In this document: piece by piece, positions 17,947-26,854 of the stretch | How the letters are laid out: each line of letters begins with the position of its first letter | How positions within the stretch are numbered: position 1 is the first letter of the stretch | NCBI GenBank assembly: GCA_902551155.1 | Contig: CACDBG010000004.1 | Span: 1 to 62,134, forward strand | Reading direction: 5' to 3' | DNA length: 62,134 nt | Source of the DNA: an uncultured Verrucomicrobiota bacterium | GTDB lineage: Bacteria; Verrucomicrobiota; Verrucomicrobiia; Limisphaerales; UBA1100 | Translations under genes and position numbers: made by a program | The notes under the pieces: model-generated | Seen by the model: the letters and a program-made list of their open reading frames with translations, nothing else | What the model was told of the DNA's origin: nothing | Databases searched by the model: none

Positions 17947-19120
17947 TATCGAATTTGCTTAAAATTAATATTTTGCGCCCTTCGTTAAACGGAGCATCAC
18001 ATACAATTAAATTGTGCCGATCGGAAATTCGTGGATGCAGATCGCATCTTAATTCCACTTGATACTGAGAATGACTGCGGACTTCCCCCAACTTTTTCAG
18101 TGCATGATGATCGTTTAAACCACCGATATATAGTGACATATTTCCCATTCGATTTGGATAGCTATCTACAACAACCCTGTTGCCATCAGCAAATACTGTT
18201 GGATGCCCATCCCCTTGAGGCATTGATGGCCCAATTTCGACCCATCCTGCTTGTTCCTCCCACAGCGAGAACTTCGCTCCCCGCTCAACCTTCAAATATG
18301 CAAGAATCCGCTCAGAGTCAATCCAGGTATGATGACTAAAATATCCGGTATTTGATATCAGATGCGTGCTGGACTTATTTAGGTTTAATAAAACTGGGAA
18401 GATTTTACGTACATTTGTATGTGGATCAGGGTAATGAACTAAGGTTAATAATTTTGTAGAACACTCAGACCACGCCACATGATTAAGATACGGATCACTT
18501 TGCGGAGGACATTTGAGGTTAGTTTGTTCCAATATTTCGGTTAAACTAACTTTATATAGAATTTGGTCATCCTCTAAGCTATATATTGTAAGTACCTCAG
18601 CGGCGCCATCCGAATGTGTGCCAGAATAACCGTACCCAGGGCGTTTGCTTCGGAGCCTGGCAAAATTCAGGCTGGCGGCCTTCTTCCGATCCGGAGCTAT
18701 GGCCCAAAAAGGCAATTGAAATTGCCGCGTGATTCTCTTTTCTGCTACATCATAAACCAATGAACATTGTCTGCCATTAATGATGTCATTATAGGCAATT
18801 AAATTATCGGCTATCCACTGAACCCTAGAACCTAATTGCCAATTTAGCGCCCTGGTTACTTCAAGCGAAGTGAAGATATTTGAATTAATGTCAAGAAGTC
18901 CAATTTCACCGCTTTCAGGAGTAGAATATGAAGTGTATTTAAGCGGAACCCGGTGGCATAATATATTGTTCCCATCAGTACTAACCGGATCAATATCGTA
19001 ATATCCTACAAAACAATGCCCCTTGTCACCGAGTATTTTTACACCAATATCCGAACGAAAGCTGTATTTTGGCAGGATTTGACAAAATCTGACAAGGGCC
19101 TTCCGGAGTATTTTCTTTAT
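17939..19120 (-). CDS. TolB/WD40-like beta-propeller protein, start unclear
   Basis: The track lists only 17939-18760 from a TTG, but the frame is open and protein-like to 19165. The added part includes GHCFVGYYDIDPVSTDGNN, NILCHRVPLKYTSYSTPE and RVQWIADNLIAYNDIINGRQ. GYYD ... DGN motifs, repeated short strands such as HVAWSECSTKLLTLVHYPD and the later HTWIDSERILAYLKV suggest a propeller. No ATG/GTG/TTG occurs in the upstream extension; an ATA at 19120 would give KKILRKALVRF, a reasonable N-terminus, but this is a guess. Propeller proteins of this sort appear in surface-glycan loci; the function is not known. It lies just after the EpsG-like gene. Confidence 0.7.
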   Translation of the reverse strand: MKKILRKALVRFCQILPKYSFRSDIGVKILGDKGHCFVGYYDIDPVSTDGNNILCHRVPLKYTSYSTPESGEIGLLDINSNIFTSLEVTRALNWQLGSRVQWIADNLIAYNDIINGRQCSLVYDVAEKRITRQFQLPFWAIAPDRKKAASLNFARLRSKRPGYGYSGTHSDGAAEVLTIYSLEDDQILYKVSLTEILEQTNLKCPPQSDPYLNHVAWSECSTKLLTLVHYPDPHTNVRKIFPVLLNLNKSSTHLISNTGYFSHHTWIDSERILAYLKVERGAKFSLWEEQAGWVEIGPSMPQGDGHPTVFADGNRVVVDSYPNRMGNMSLYIGGLNDHHALKKLGEVRSHSQYQVELRCDLHPRISDRHNLIVCDAPFNEGRKILILSKFDNV

Positions 19121-19145
19121 TGCGGCTAAGATATTGATAAGAGAT

Positions 19146-20205
19146 TCAGAAAAAAATACGATTAATTATGAAGTAAGATTTGGGCCTCAATAAGAGGGCC
19201 AAACAGAAAATTGCCACGAGAGTTGCCCGCACAAACACTGTAGCCGAACGCGTTCCGATTTTCACCTTAAGACAATCAATTGCCAACAAGAAAACTACCG
19301 GATAAAGACTCAATATCACATTTGAAATGCGAAACGCAAAAAATGGCTTGATGGGAAAGCGCCAAAAAGGATGTTACCCCAACCATTTCAAGATAAAAAA
19401 GTGCACGGATTTGGACATTTTCTGTCCATCTTGCCCTTATAATCCAAAGGCCAAAAATCAATAATCCATGGATAATCAACAAGCCGTGACTACTTACTGG
19501 CATTCCATAGCCCTCTTTTTGCCAAGCCATATACAATTCAACGCGCGGATCGATAAAGGAGAACACAGACAAATTAAAGCCCGCCGCAAATACCAATCCT
19601 AATCCAAGAAATACAACAAAGAAACGAGTATATTTTGACCGTATTCCAGCGGTGTAGATACATGACTCGTAAGCTATGATAAAAGGAGCAACTGTTAAAT
19701 GCATACTTACTGCAGCGCAATAGAACAGCCATCGCCACCTCCAAGGAAGGGTCAATCCAATTGCAGCAAGTGAGACGGCAAAACCAACACGCATTTGAGC
19801 AAAATCTCTTACAACAATGAGATGAAGGAAAAACAACAGTAACAACAAACTCTTTGAACAGCCAAAGTGTTTAGCTAATCTGCTTATTGCCAATAACCCG
19901 ACGAGTCCTGTGAAGAATTGCAAAGCTTCCCATGGAAGACCCAGCGCATTGAAAGCATCTATCAACAGTCCAAACCCTAATTCAGTAAAACCTGAGGTAT
20001 AATCGACCTCATAAATGTAGCGATAGTTGGCAACATCCACACCTTCACTGCGGAGCATGCCAAAAAGATAAATTGCCGAAACGGATATCCAAACCCACGC
20101 CCGAAAGCCCTTCCAGAGATTCTTTTCTCGAGAAAGATCGATTAGGGGCACACAGATGATTGCCCCTATGGTTGTGATATAATAAATTAATGTGAAACTC
20201 GTCAT
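19146..20205 (-). CDS. EpsG/Wzy-like polysaccharide polymerase, frameshifted
   Basis: Multi-pass membrane protein. Its N-terminal segments, VANYRYIYEVDY near residue 60 and VRDFAQMRVGFAVSLAAIG near 130, match the EpsG family, which polymerises repeat units. The track ORF stops at 19276 with an odd tail, CVSHFKCDIESLSG. In another frame the same DNA reads FRISNVILSLYPVVFLLAID and continues through a further membrane segment to a TGA at 19146. The switch lies at an A6 run (plus strand 19338-19343): one base fewer gives AIFAFRISNVI and about 352 residues, the family's usual size. It is the only polymerase candidate seen. Wzx lies upstream, across a gap. Confidence 0.8.
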
Positions 20206-20544
20206 CCCAGATTTACGTAATGCACACTTCGTCGAACGTAAAATACTATTATTTCAAGAAACCTGGCACTTGAGAAAATAAACTGCACGCTTCATTTAAT
20301 TAACCAGCATTCTGAAAATAGCCATAGTCCTGTGGAAACCCATGATATACCTGACTGCACCATGTTTATCACTTACGCTTGAAATGCCATCCATCCTTAT
20401 TTGGCAGTCGTCACAAAAATAATCATCTATTCACTCTGAACTAGTCGTTGCCCCCAAGCAAAGGTGATCGTTTTTGGAAAATTATATCGCACTACTTCTA
20501 TATTCGTAATTATTAAAAATGAGAGATACTTCCCAGGAGAATAA
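20206..20544. other. Gap of 339 bases with a possible coding remnant
   Basis: Between the Wzx and EpsG genes. On the minus strand a 44-codon open stretch (20296-20430, ending RTMAIFRMLVN) has protein-like composition (GAVRYIMGFHR) but no clear start and no family I recognise. It may be the tail of a lost gene. Nothing else seen. Confidence 0.3.
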
Positions 20545-22071
20545 TCATTGTTGATAGAAATAATTTCCCAAAAGTTGTTTGATTTTTTCCTTATGAACAT
20601 TTTCAAGCATATACGTCCACGCTAAGATGATGAATAAGGCAAGTGTCAGTGTATGTGCTATGTTTTCGCTCGCACCAAAGAAACACAATGTCGTGTAGGC
20701 CGATATTGGCGCAATCATCAGGAGGGTATATTTTAAATAAACATCGCTAATATATTTTTTGATATCTATTTTAAAGTATCTAACTGCAATCAACATCAAG
20801 GGGCCAAAAGATCGCAGAATAAATATAGCCGCAACGCCAGAGGCCACCCCCAATAAACCAAGATCAAATTTCACAATGTTTATATACCCTATGATCAACC
20901 CTGTAAGGACAATGATTAATTCCAGCATTGAAATGATTATATGTTGGCCAACAAAGGACAATATCTTCCGCGCATATAGAGATGGAATTGAAAAAGAAAA
21001 AGGTATGATGATGACTAAAGTTAAATGGTAAATTGTATTTATTTCGCTTTGGCCAATATTCAACCACATATTTAAAAAAACTTTGCCAAAAGCTGCAAAG
21101 ATGATGGTTATAAAAGTTGCCAATATAAGTGAATATCTAGAGAATTGTATAAATGTCGTATATAATACGTTTACTTTATTTTGTGCGTGCAATTGTGATG
21201 CTTGAGGCCCGATGAAAGATACTGGGACGGTTAGAAATTGCATTATTGAAGCAACCAAAAGCATTGTTATTGAAAATAAGGCAACACCCTCGTCAATTCC
21301 GTTCACGAGCCCGATTAAAAGTGGGGTTCCTTGTCGTAGGGTAGTAGCACTTGCCGCTACAATCATCACAGATGCCCCAATGGTAAAAATTTGTTTTAAA
21401 TGGGGAGCAATGTTACTGAATGTATCATTTATGTTTGCGATAGCATTTGTTTTTAAAGCTAACATAAACTGAATGGCATGGATTATAAAATTAGATCCAT
21501 AGTAGATCAAAGCAAGAAGAAGCAGATCTAATAAATTTAAGTAAGCAATAAGGTATAAAACACAAACCCGTAGAATAATTAATACCGTCTCGACCCTTAA
21601 ATGGACATAAAATTTATGGTTAGATTCTAATATGCTGATTCCACATCTAAGCGGTAGGTTTACTGCTGTAATAATTAACGCAAACTTTAATGCATATTGA
21701 GCGCCATCAGGCGCACCAGTTAACTTGAATATAGAAAAAAAGAGTTCAACAAGATCCTGTGAAAATAATGCAATCGACAAGGCAATCGATAATAGCAGGA
21801 ACAAACAAATTATTGTTACCTCTCCTGATTTTTTCTTGTCATCGAGCGCAAGATACTTTGAAGAAATTCTAATTAAACCAGTGGGTATGCCCAATTCTGC
21901 AAGTTGTATGTATGCTGAAAACTGTGTTATGAGAAACCAAATGCCGGCAAACTTAAGACCTAAGGTATCTACAACTAACGGAGCAAGAATTATGCCTTGG
22001 CCAATTAGTGCAATATTTCTCAATACTTTTACATAAGTATTCTTAAAAAGGTTTTCCCGGAATAAATTCAC
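20545..22071 (-). CDS. Wzx-type lipid-linked oligosaccharide flippase
   Basis: A 508-residue, very hydrophobic protein with about 12-14 membrane segments, fitting the MATE-like polysaccharide flippase superfamily. The N-terminal KVLRNIALIGQGIILAPLVV and GLKFAGIWFLITQF are the usual first two helices. It would move lipid-linked repeat units across the inner membrane before polymerisation. It is AT-rich like the genes upstream and marks one edge of the AT-rich stretch. A second, unrelated-looking flippase lies at 42931, so the locus may build two glycans or may be a fusion of two clusters. Confidence 0.82.
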   Translation of the reverse strand: MNLFRENLFKNTYVKVLRNIALIGQGIILAPLVVDTLGLKFAGIWFLITQFSAYIQLAELGIPTGLIRISSKYLALDDKKKSGEVTIICLFLLLSIALSIALFSQDLVELFFSIFKLTGAPDGAQYALKFALIITAVNLPLRCGISILESNHKFYVHLRVETVLIILRVCVLYLIAYLNLLDLLLLALIYYGSNFIIHAIQFMLALKTNAIANINDTFSNIAPHLKQIFTIGASVMIVAASATTLRQGTPLLIGLVNGIDEGVALFSITMLLVASIMQFLTVPVSFIGPQASQLHAQNKVNVLYTTFIQFSRYSLILATFITIIFAAFGKVFLNMWLNIGQSEINTIYHLTLVIIIPFSFSIPSLYARKILSFVGQHIIISMLELIIVLTGLIIGYINIVKFDLGLLGVASGVAAIFILRSFGPLMLIAVRYFKIDIKKYISDVYLKYTLLMIAPISAYTTLCFFGASENIAHTLTLALFIILAWTYMLENVHKEKIKQLLGNYFYQQ

Positions 22072-22158
22072 CCGGTTTTAAAATTAATCATTACTTTCAA
22101 TTGAGTTCTTAATTCCCGACGAGGAACTCACATCTTTTGTAATTTTGTAAGCCAGAAT

Positions 22159-22833
22159 CTAAATGTTAGGCATTTTCGACTGATCAATAAAAGTAATTGA
22201 AATCTCAGGCAAATTTTCAGTCAATTCTTCCGTAAGAATTTTCATATTATCCACGTCTTTTATGTTTAAGAAAAAAACAATATTCAATTTTCCATCAGCC
22301 ATTTCGTACCTTCGAAGATCTGCCATATCTGTGTGTCGCCCCACAATATCCGAAATTGTACCTAAATTATTTCCCCCTCCCTGAGATTCAATTGATAGGA
22401 AATATGTTGTGGGGCTTGCTTTGGTGTTATTACCTTTAGTCAAGGCCATAAGGATCAATATCAAAAGGCCAGCGGTGATGGTGCTAACCGTTTGATTAGC
22501 CCCAAGACCCAGACCTATAGCAATTGAAATAAACAAATAGGCAAGTTCTTCAGGTTCTTTGATCGGCGTTCTAAAGCGTACAATTGAAAGTGCCCCAACC
22601 AAACCAAGCGACAATGCTAATGACGATTTAACCACTGAGATAACTAGGATCGTGGTCAAGATGATAAAGGGCAAAACAGCAGCAAATGATGCCTTATTGC
22701 TCAATACCGATGAATATTTTCTATAGTGATAAGTTACGCACCACGCAAGAATATATCCAATTAATAGGTTAAGCAGTAACGAGCCGACCGACAGTTCATC
22801 TAGGCTGGTAAGTGAAATAATTTTTTCTTTCAT
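22159..22833 (-). CDS. DUF4956 membrane protein
   Basis: A 224-residue protein with four membrane segments in the first 130 residues. The sequence LGLVGALSIVRFRTPIKEPE, then ELAYLFISIAIGLGLGANQ, is the family signature. A soluble C-terminal domain follows (about residues 145-224, ending ITFIDQSKMPNI). The function is unknown. The family often occurs next to VTC-domain and CotH-kinase genes, and here it lies 34 bases after the VTC gene with CotH just upstream, so the three are likely one functional unit. A membrane-partner or transport role for the VTC product is a guess. Confidence 0.85.
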   Translation of the reverse strand: MKEKIISLTSLDELSVGSLLLNLLIGYILAWCVTYHYRKYSSVLSNKASFAAVLPFIILTTILVISVVKSSLALSLGLVGALSIVRFRTPIKEPEELAYLFISIAIGLGLGANQTVSTITAGLLILILMALTKGNNTKASPTTYFLSIESQGGGNNLGTISDIVGRHTDMADLRRYEMADGKLNIVFFLNIKDVDNMKILTEELTENLPEISITFIDQSKMPNI

Positions 22834-22867
22834 TTTTTATTATTGTTAATCGTGTTTTTCTAACTAG

Positions 22868-23539
22868 TCATTGCATAATAGAGCTTACTGAATTTACATA
22901 CTTCGAGTTTCTGGAATTGCGTAATGGTATGTCACCTATTTCAGATGTTACAGCTTCATAGGATGATGGATCGTACTTCAACTCTATTGCCATATATTCG
23001 GTTGTAGCTGTTCTATGGGTTATATTAATGTTATCTGATAAAGTTTGATCATAGACTTCATGGCTTTGGTCTAGGGTGAGACGTATTCCCCCGCATTTTG
23101 AAATAAAATAAGACCGTATATACCTATTCAAAATTATCGGCAAACTATTATACTGGATAATGGTACGCCATGCTGCATTACCATGATTTGTAATTTTTTT
23201 GTATAAGCTACTGTGCGATGTCACATTATCTGTTATATCAATCTTAACCGACTCTTTGTAACCGTAAGAATTAATTCTATTCTTTAGCTCTAACGTACCC
23301 TTGCATGGATATAATGAATCTCCATACCATCGATATCTAAGTTTTGATCGTTTACTAATTCCGTCAAGGTTATCGGCATACGCAGCATATTCGAAGGTAT
23401 CATAATATATATTGCTGATTAGCCTGCCGGGATATTGCTTCCTGAAACAAAATGCAGACAGTGTTACCCACGATAAGATTTCAGATTCATATAAATCAGA
23501 ACATACAAACTTATTTTCGTATCTCAACGGTTTATCCAT
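22868..23539 (-). CDS. VTC-domain polyphosphate polymerase-like protein
   Basis: A 223-residue protein made almost only of a VTC domain, the tunnel-shaped nucleotidyl fold that in yeast Vtc4 makes polyphosphate from ATP. Visible conserved charged patches: RYENKFVC at the N-terminus, NIYYDT near residue 45, SKLRYRWYG near 72, LELKNRINSYGYKESVKI near 85-100 and MAIELKYDPS near 190. It lacks a signal peptide and is probably cytoplasmic, working with the DUF4956 membrane protein. It starts 8 bases after the CotH stop. A separate polyphosphate kinase (ppk1) lies at 50.4 kb, so a different product or role is possible. Confidence 0.83.
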   Translation of the reverse strand: MDKPLRYENKFVCSDLYESEILSWVTLSAFCFRKQYPGRLISNIYYDTFEYAAYADNLDGISKRSKLRYRWYGDSLYPCKGTLELKNRINSYGYKESVKIDITDNVTSHSSLYKKITNHGNAAWRTIIQYNSLPIILNRYIRSYFISKCGGIRLTLDQSHEVYDQTLSDNINITHRTATTEYMAIELKYDPSSYEAVTSEIGDIPLRNSRNSKYVNSVSSIMQ

Positions 23540-23547
23540 AAATAATA

Positions 23548-26154
23548 CTACTGCCTATTTGATTTCATTATGCCTTGATATAAATCTTTTACGGGAATTC
23601 TCACTTTTTTAATACTCCTACCGTTAAATATAATTTTTGAATGTTCGTCACACAAAATGTCCCCGTCATCGTCAATTTTTGTATTATGGGAGCTGATTGT
23701 TCCCCCAGTAAATTCATTCTTTTTCATATAAGCTATTATTGGTGCATATGAACAATTGGAAAGATCTGAGTTATGCAAGCTTACAGAAGAACCATCCTTT
23801 GATGCTAGGCCTACAGATGCCGTTCGAACGGTAACTCCCTTTACTTCAATGTTTGACCGTTCTCCTGCCGAGATAGCCTTATCGGATATTACATTAAATA
23901 CCGATTGTGAAATTGCTGATAAACTGCCGCTAAAATCTGCCGCATCTCCGCCCCCAAGAAGTCCAATATTATTAAATTCGCATTCCAAAATTTTCCCAAT
24001 TGAAAAATCGATATCTACCGCATCTGAATTAGTGTCTTGGAAAAAGCAGCTTTTAATAATATATTCTGACCTTATAACATTGAGAGCGTCTTCGGATTTT
24101 ACCGAGTGCATATTAAGATTTATGATATTTATATCACTTTTATAAACAGTAAATGCTCCAGTTAATGTAACAAAATCGTAAGATACTGGCCCAACATTTT
24201 CCATTCGGAGATTTTTAACTAAATTTGTTTTTCCCGTTTCCTTCAAATACAACCATCCAGCAGTTCCGTCTCCAATGAACTCGACTGGCTTCCCTGTCCC
24301 ACCTATATTTACTGGAACCTTGGAAACAACGCCAGAGCCATTAGTAAATCGAAGCTTCACCGCGGGAGGAATAATAAATTTATCGTAGCCTCCTAGGACA
24401 AGAACCTGATCGATATCCCACTCCCCTTCGCAAAAAGCAATGGTGTTATTTTTCTCATCATAATTAAGTATGTTTGATTCCAGCAGTTTATTTACATAAT
24501 GCTCATGATTATTTATTTTGCTAATTTCAGGATAATAATTTTGTACACTAACCTTACTAGTATAACTCTTATCAAGCGGCGAGACTATACAAGCTGCCCC
24601 ATTTAAAAGATCGAATGGGACATCGTATATTTTGCTATAATCCATTTTTTCCTGCGAGCTCCTTGCATCCATCTTGAAGGGTAAATATTGGTTAAAATAT
24701 TTTCCCAATTTTTCATTTTTTATCGGGTCTTCATGAATGATGTCTAGTATTTGCATCTTTTTAGGTATGGCGCTCGCGATCTGCAAATCAAAGCAACCCG
24801 ATTGGTTGCCCTCTACTAGAAATATATGTGCCGGCTTGATATTTGAATAATCAATGGGAATTACACGGGTTTTCAGCAAATGCTCCTGAATATATTTTGA
24901 CCGTTTTAGCAAATCTGAATAATCGTATGCTTCAAGAAGGTAAAATTCGCTAATTAGCTGCTTCAAATATATTTCTTCTTTGGCTGACAAATCCTTCAAA
25001 AGATCTGTATTTGATATGTCTCCTGTAATTTGGGCCAATGATTCGGTGTATGATTTGTGAATAACTGGATCTGATAAAATCAATTTGTAGAAGGGGCTAT
25101 CGATATACGCAGTATAGTTCATTCGTTCATTAAAATTATCGTCATACCCAACAGGCTGCAATTTGCTTGTATAAGGGTTGTAATAGAATCTTAAATTACC
25201 CCATCTCACGCCATGTTGAGCTCCGAACAATTCATTAATAGCCATGAATTTACCGATTTCATCAATATCGAAAACTTCTGAGGCTTTTAGTTTTTCTTCG
25301 ACGAATCCCCTTAACATACCAATTGCATTTATCCTGTGTATTTTAAGTTGTTTTGATTTAGATATTGCAGAATCACCGAAGGTATCTATCCGGGCGTTTT
25401 TATAATCAAATAACTTTCCGTATTTCCAGTAATCCGACTCGTCAAATCTAACAATGACAGATTCCTTGCGCCTGTTGTTTTCTATTAGCTCTTTGGAAAA
25501 ATGTTCTTCGATTTCCATCAACCCTACATCGTTCCCATTTAAGTAAACTCTTACAACTTTTCTTCTTAAAGTTATCAAACCATACGTTCCACGCATACAA
25601 TCTATGATGTATTGGCCTTGGAAACCTCTTACCATTGGATTTTGAATTGAAAACCTTCTCATGCCAAAAAGGCTTTCATCCTTTAAAACTTCAACACGAA
25701 AGGACCATTTATCACCTTGAATATGATCAACGTTGTCACCTTTGATACGAAGTTTAACCTTTATAGATTTTCCGGAATGCTCAATTGTGGCAGGCACAAA
25801 ATCATCTTGCTCCTGAGTGATATTGCCTTTAGCAAGAGATTCACGGACTTTAGACTGTATCTTCGAAAAGTTTTCAAATTTTACATCAATCCTGACTTTG
25901 TCAACGTCAGCAGAGTTCAAATGAGATTTAAGGTAACACAGGGGCGTTCTTTTTATTACAGAGCTTATGCTTTCAGGATTGATGGAATTATACCCCTTAC
26001 TAAAAAAATAGTTTCGTATATCCTGCAATTTCGAGAAAGCGACACCTAGCATGACAAGAACAATCGCGGACAACACAACTAAAGCTTTGTTTAAAAATTT
26101 TAGCGCGCGTTTATACTTTTTTTGCGGAGTAGCAAGTGTATTATTTATAATCAT
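23548..26154 (-). CDS. CotH-type kinase fused to a right-handed beta-helix domain
   Basis: An 868-residue protein with an N-terminal membrane anchor (LNKALVVLSAIVLVMLGVAF), so the rest is probably outside the cytoplasm. The CotH kinase-like domain covers about residues 65-440: MRRFSIQNPMVRGFQGQYI, VRVYLNGNDVGLMEIEEHFS, GVRWGNLRFYYN and LQPVGYDDNFN. From about 560 a parallel beta-helix follows (SDAVDIDFSIGKILECEFNN, SLHNSDLSNCSYAPI). CotH kinases phosphorylate proteins in spore coats and elsewhere; beta-helix domains commonly bind or act on polysaccharides. The combination with VTC and DUF4956 genes inside a glycan locus suggests phosphorylation or modification of a surface polymer or protein. 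Confidence 0.83.
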   Translation of the reverse strand: MIINNTLATPQKKYKRALKFLNKALVVLSAIVLVMLGVAFSKLQDIRNYFFSKGYNSINPESISSVIKRTPLCYLKSHLNSADVDKVRIDVKFENFSKIQSKVRESLAKGNITQEQDDFVPATIEHSGKSIKVKLRIKGDNVDHIQGDKWSFRVEVLKDESLFGMRRFSIQNPMVRGFQGQYIIDCMRGTYGLITLRRKVVRVYLNGNDVGLMEIEEHFSKELIENNRRKESVIVRFDESDYWKYGKLFDYKNARIDTFGDSAISKSKQLKIHRINAIGMLRGFVEEKLKASEVFDIDEIGKFMAINELFGAQHGVRWGNLRFYYNPYTSKLQPVGYDDNFNERMNYTAYIDSPFYKLILSDPVIHKSYTESLAQITGDISNTDLLKDLSAKEEIYLKQLISEFYLLEAYDYSDLLKRSKYIQEHLLKTRVIPIDYSNIKPAHIFLVEGNQSGCFDLQIASAIPKKMQILDIIHEDPIKNEKLGKYFNQYLPFKMDARSSQEKMDYSKIYDVPFDLLNGAACIVSPLDKSYTSKVSVQNYYPEISKINNHEHYVNKLLESNILNYDEKNNTIAFCEGEWDIDQVLVLGGYDKFIIPPAVKLRFTNGSGVVSKVPVNIGGTGKPVEFIGDGTAGWLYLKETGKTNLVKNLRMENVGPVSYDFVTLTGAFTVYKSDINIINLNMHSVKSEDALNVIRSEYIIKSCFFQDTNSDAVDIDFSIGKILECEFNNIGLLGGGDAADFSGSLSAISQSVFNVISDKAISAGERSNIEVKGVTVRTASVGLASKDGSSVSLHNSDLSNCSYAPIIAYMKKNEFTGGTISSHNTKIDDDGDILCDEHSKIIFNGRSIKKVRIPVKDLYQGIMKSNRQ

Positions 26155-26160
26155 AAGGGA

Positions 26161-26838
26161 TTAATATTTAAAGTTTCCTTTGCCGTTATAAAATGAATTG
26201 AATATTTTGAGGGCAAGATCCTTACCGCAATTACCTCTAAGCACTTCTTTCCAAGAGTCTATTTTAGACTCCTCTATTTTTTTTAGATAACCATCCATCG
26301 TGTAAACTAGTACCTTGTCATAGCCAAGTGCAGATAGCACTGACATCCGGTGGTTTCCCTGAAGCACAATGAAACGTTTATCGTTATTTTTGTTTATTAT
26401 ATAAGTTCCACCAATAACGCTTTTATGCCTAACAACCTGGTGTCCGCTTTTTTTTATACTTTTATATAGATTTATTGTATCATTATATTGCTTTTGGATT
26501 TGGCCCAGTTCAGTGGGGCCGCAAAATCGGCTTTTTAGTCGGTCCTTTAATTTATTACACCCTAATCGGAATTTCCCCCAAGGGAACACGTACAGCGGCA
26601 AGTCACACATCGAACTGTCATAACCGAACGCCTGACACATGTCTTCTGGAGTGAATTTATTGTGATACCTGTACAAAGAAGTATTCTCTACACTTATATC
26701 CTCGTTGCGCTGATATTCTTTTATTGTTTTTACAATTGGGTGGAATCCCTCTTTGTTAAACTGTCTGCCGAAAATTGTAACCGCCTGGTCTACGTTAATT
26801 AACCTTGTTCTTAATATGGATTTCAGAAAGTTCTTCAC
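26161..26838 (-). CDS. ParB/sulfiredoxin-fold-like protein of unknown role
   Basis: A 225-residue protein. A ParB/Srx-like core is visible late in the chain: GTYIINKNNDKRFIVLQGNH and RMSVLSALGYDKVLVY, near residues 145-185. This fold can act as an NTPase, kinase or nuclease. It is not a chromosome-partition ParB (no helix-turn-helix seen, no parA). Six bases separate it from the CotH gene and 16 from the capsule-type gene, so it belongs to the same run. The substrate is unknown; a role in polymer modification is inference from context. Confidence 0.6.
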   Translation of the reverse strand: MKNFLKSILRTRLINVDQAVTIFGRQFNKEGFHPIVKTIKEYQRNEDISVENTSLYRYHNKFTPEDMCQAFGYDSSMCDLPLYVFPWGKFRLGCNKLKDRLKSRFCGPTELGQIQKQYNDTINLYKSIKKSGHQVVRHKSVIGGTYIINKNNDKRFIVLQGNHRMSVLSALGYDKVLVYTMDGYLKKIEESKIDSWKEVLRGNCGKDLALKIFNSFYNGKGNFKY

Positions 26839-26854
26839 TACTTGTAGTGTATTT

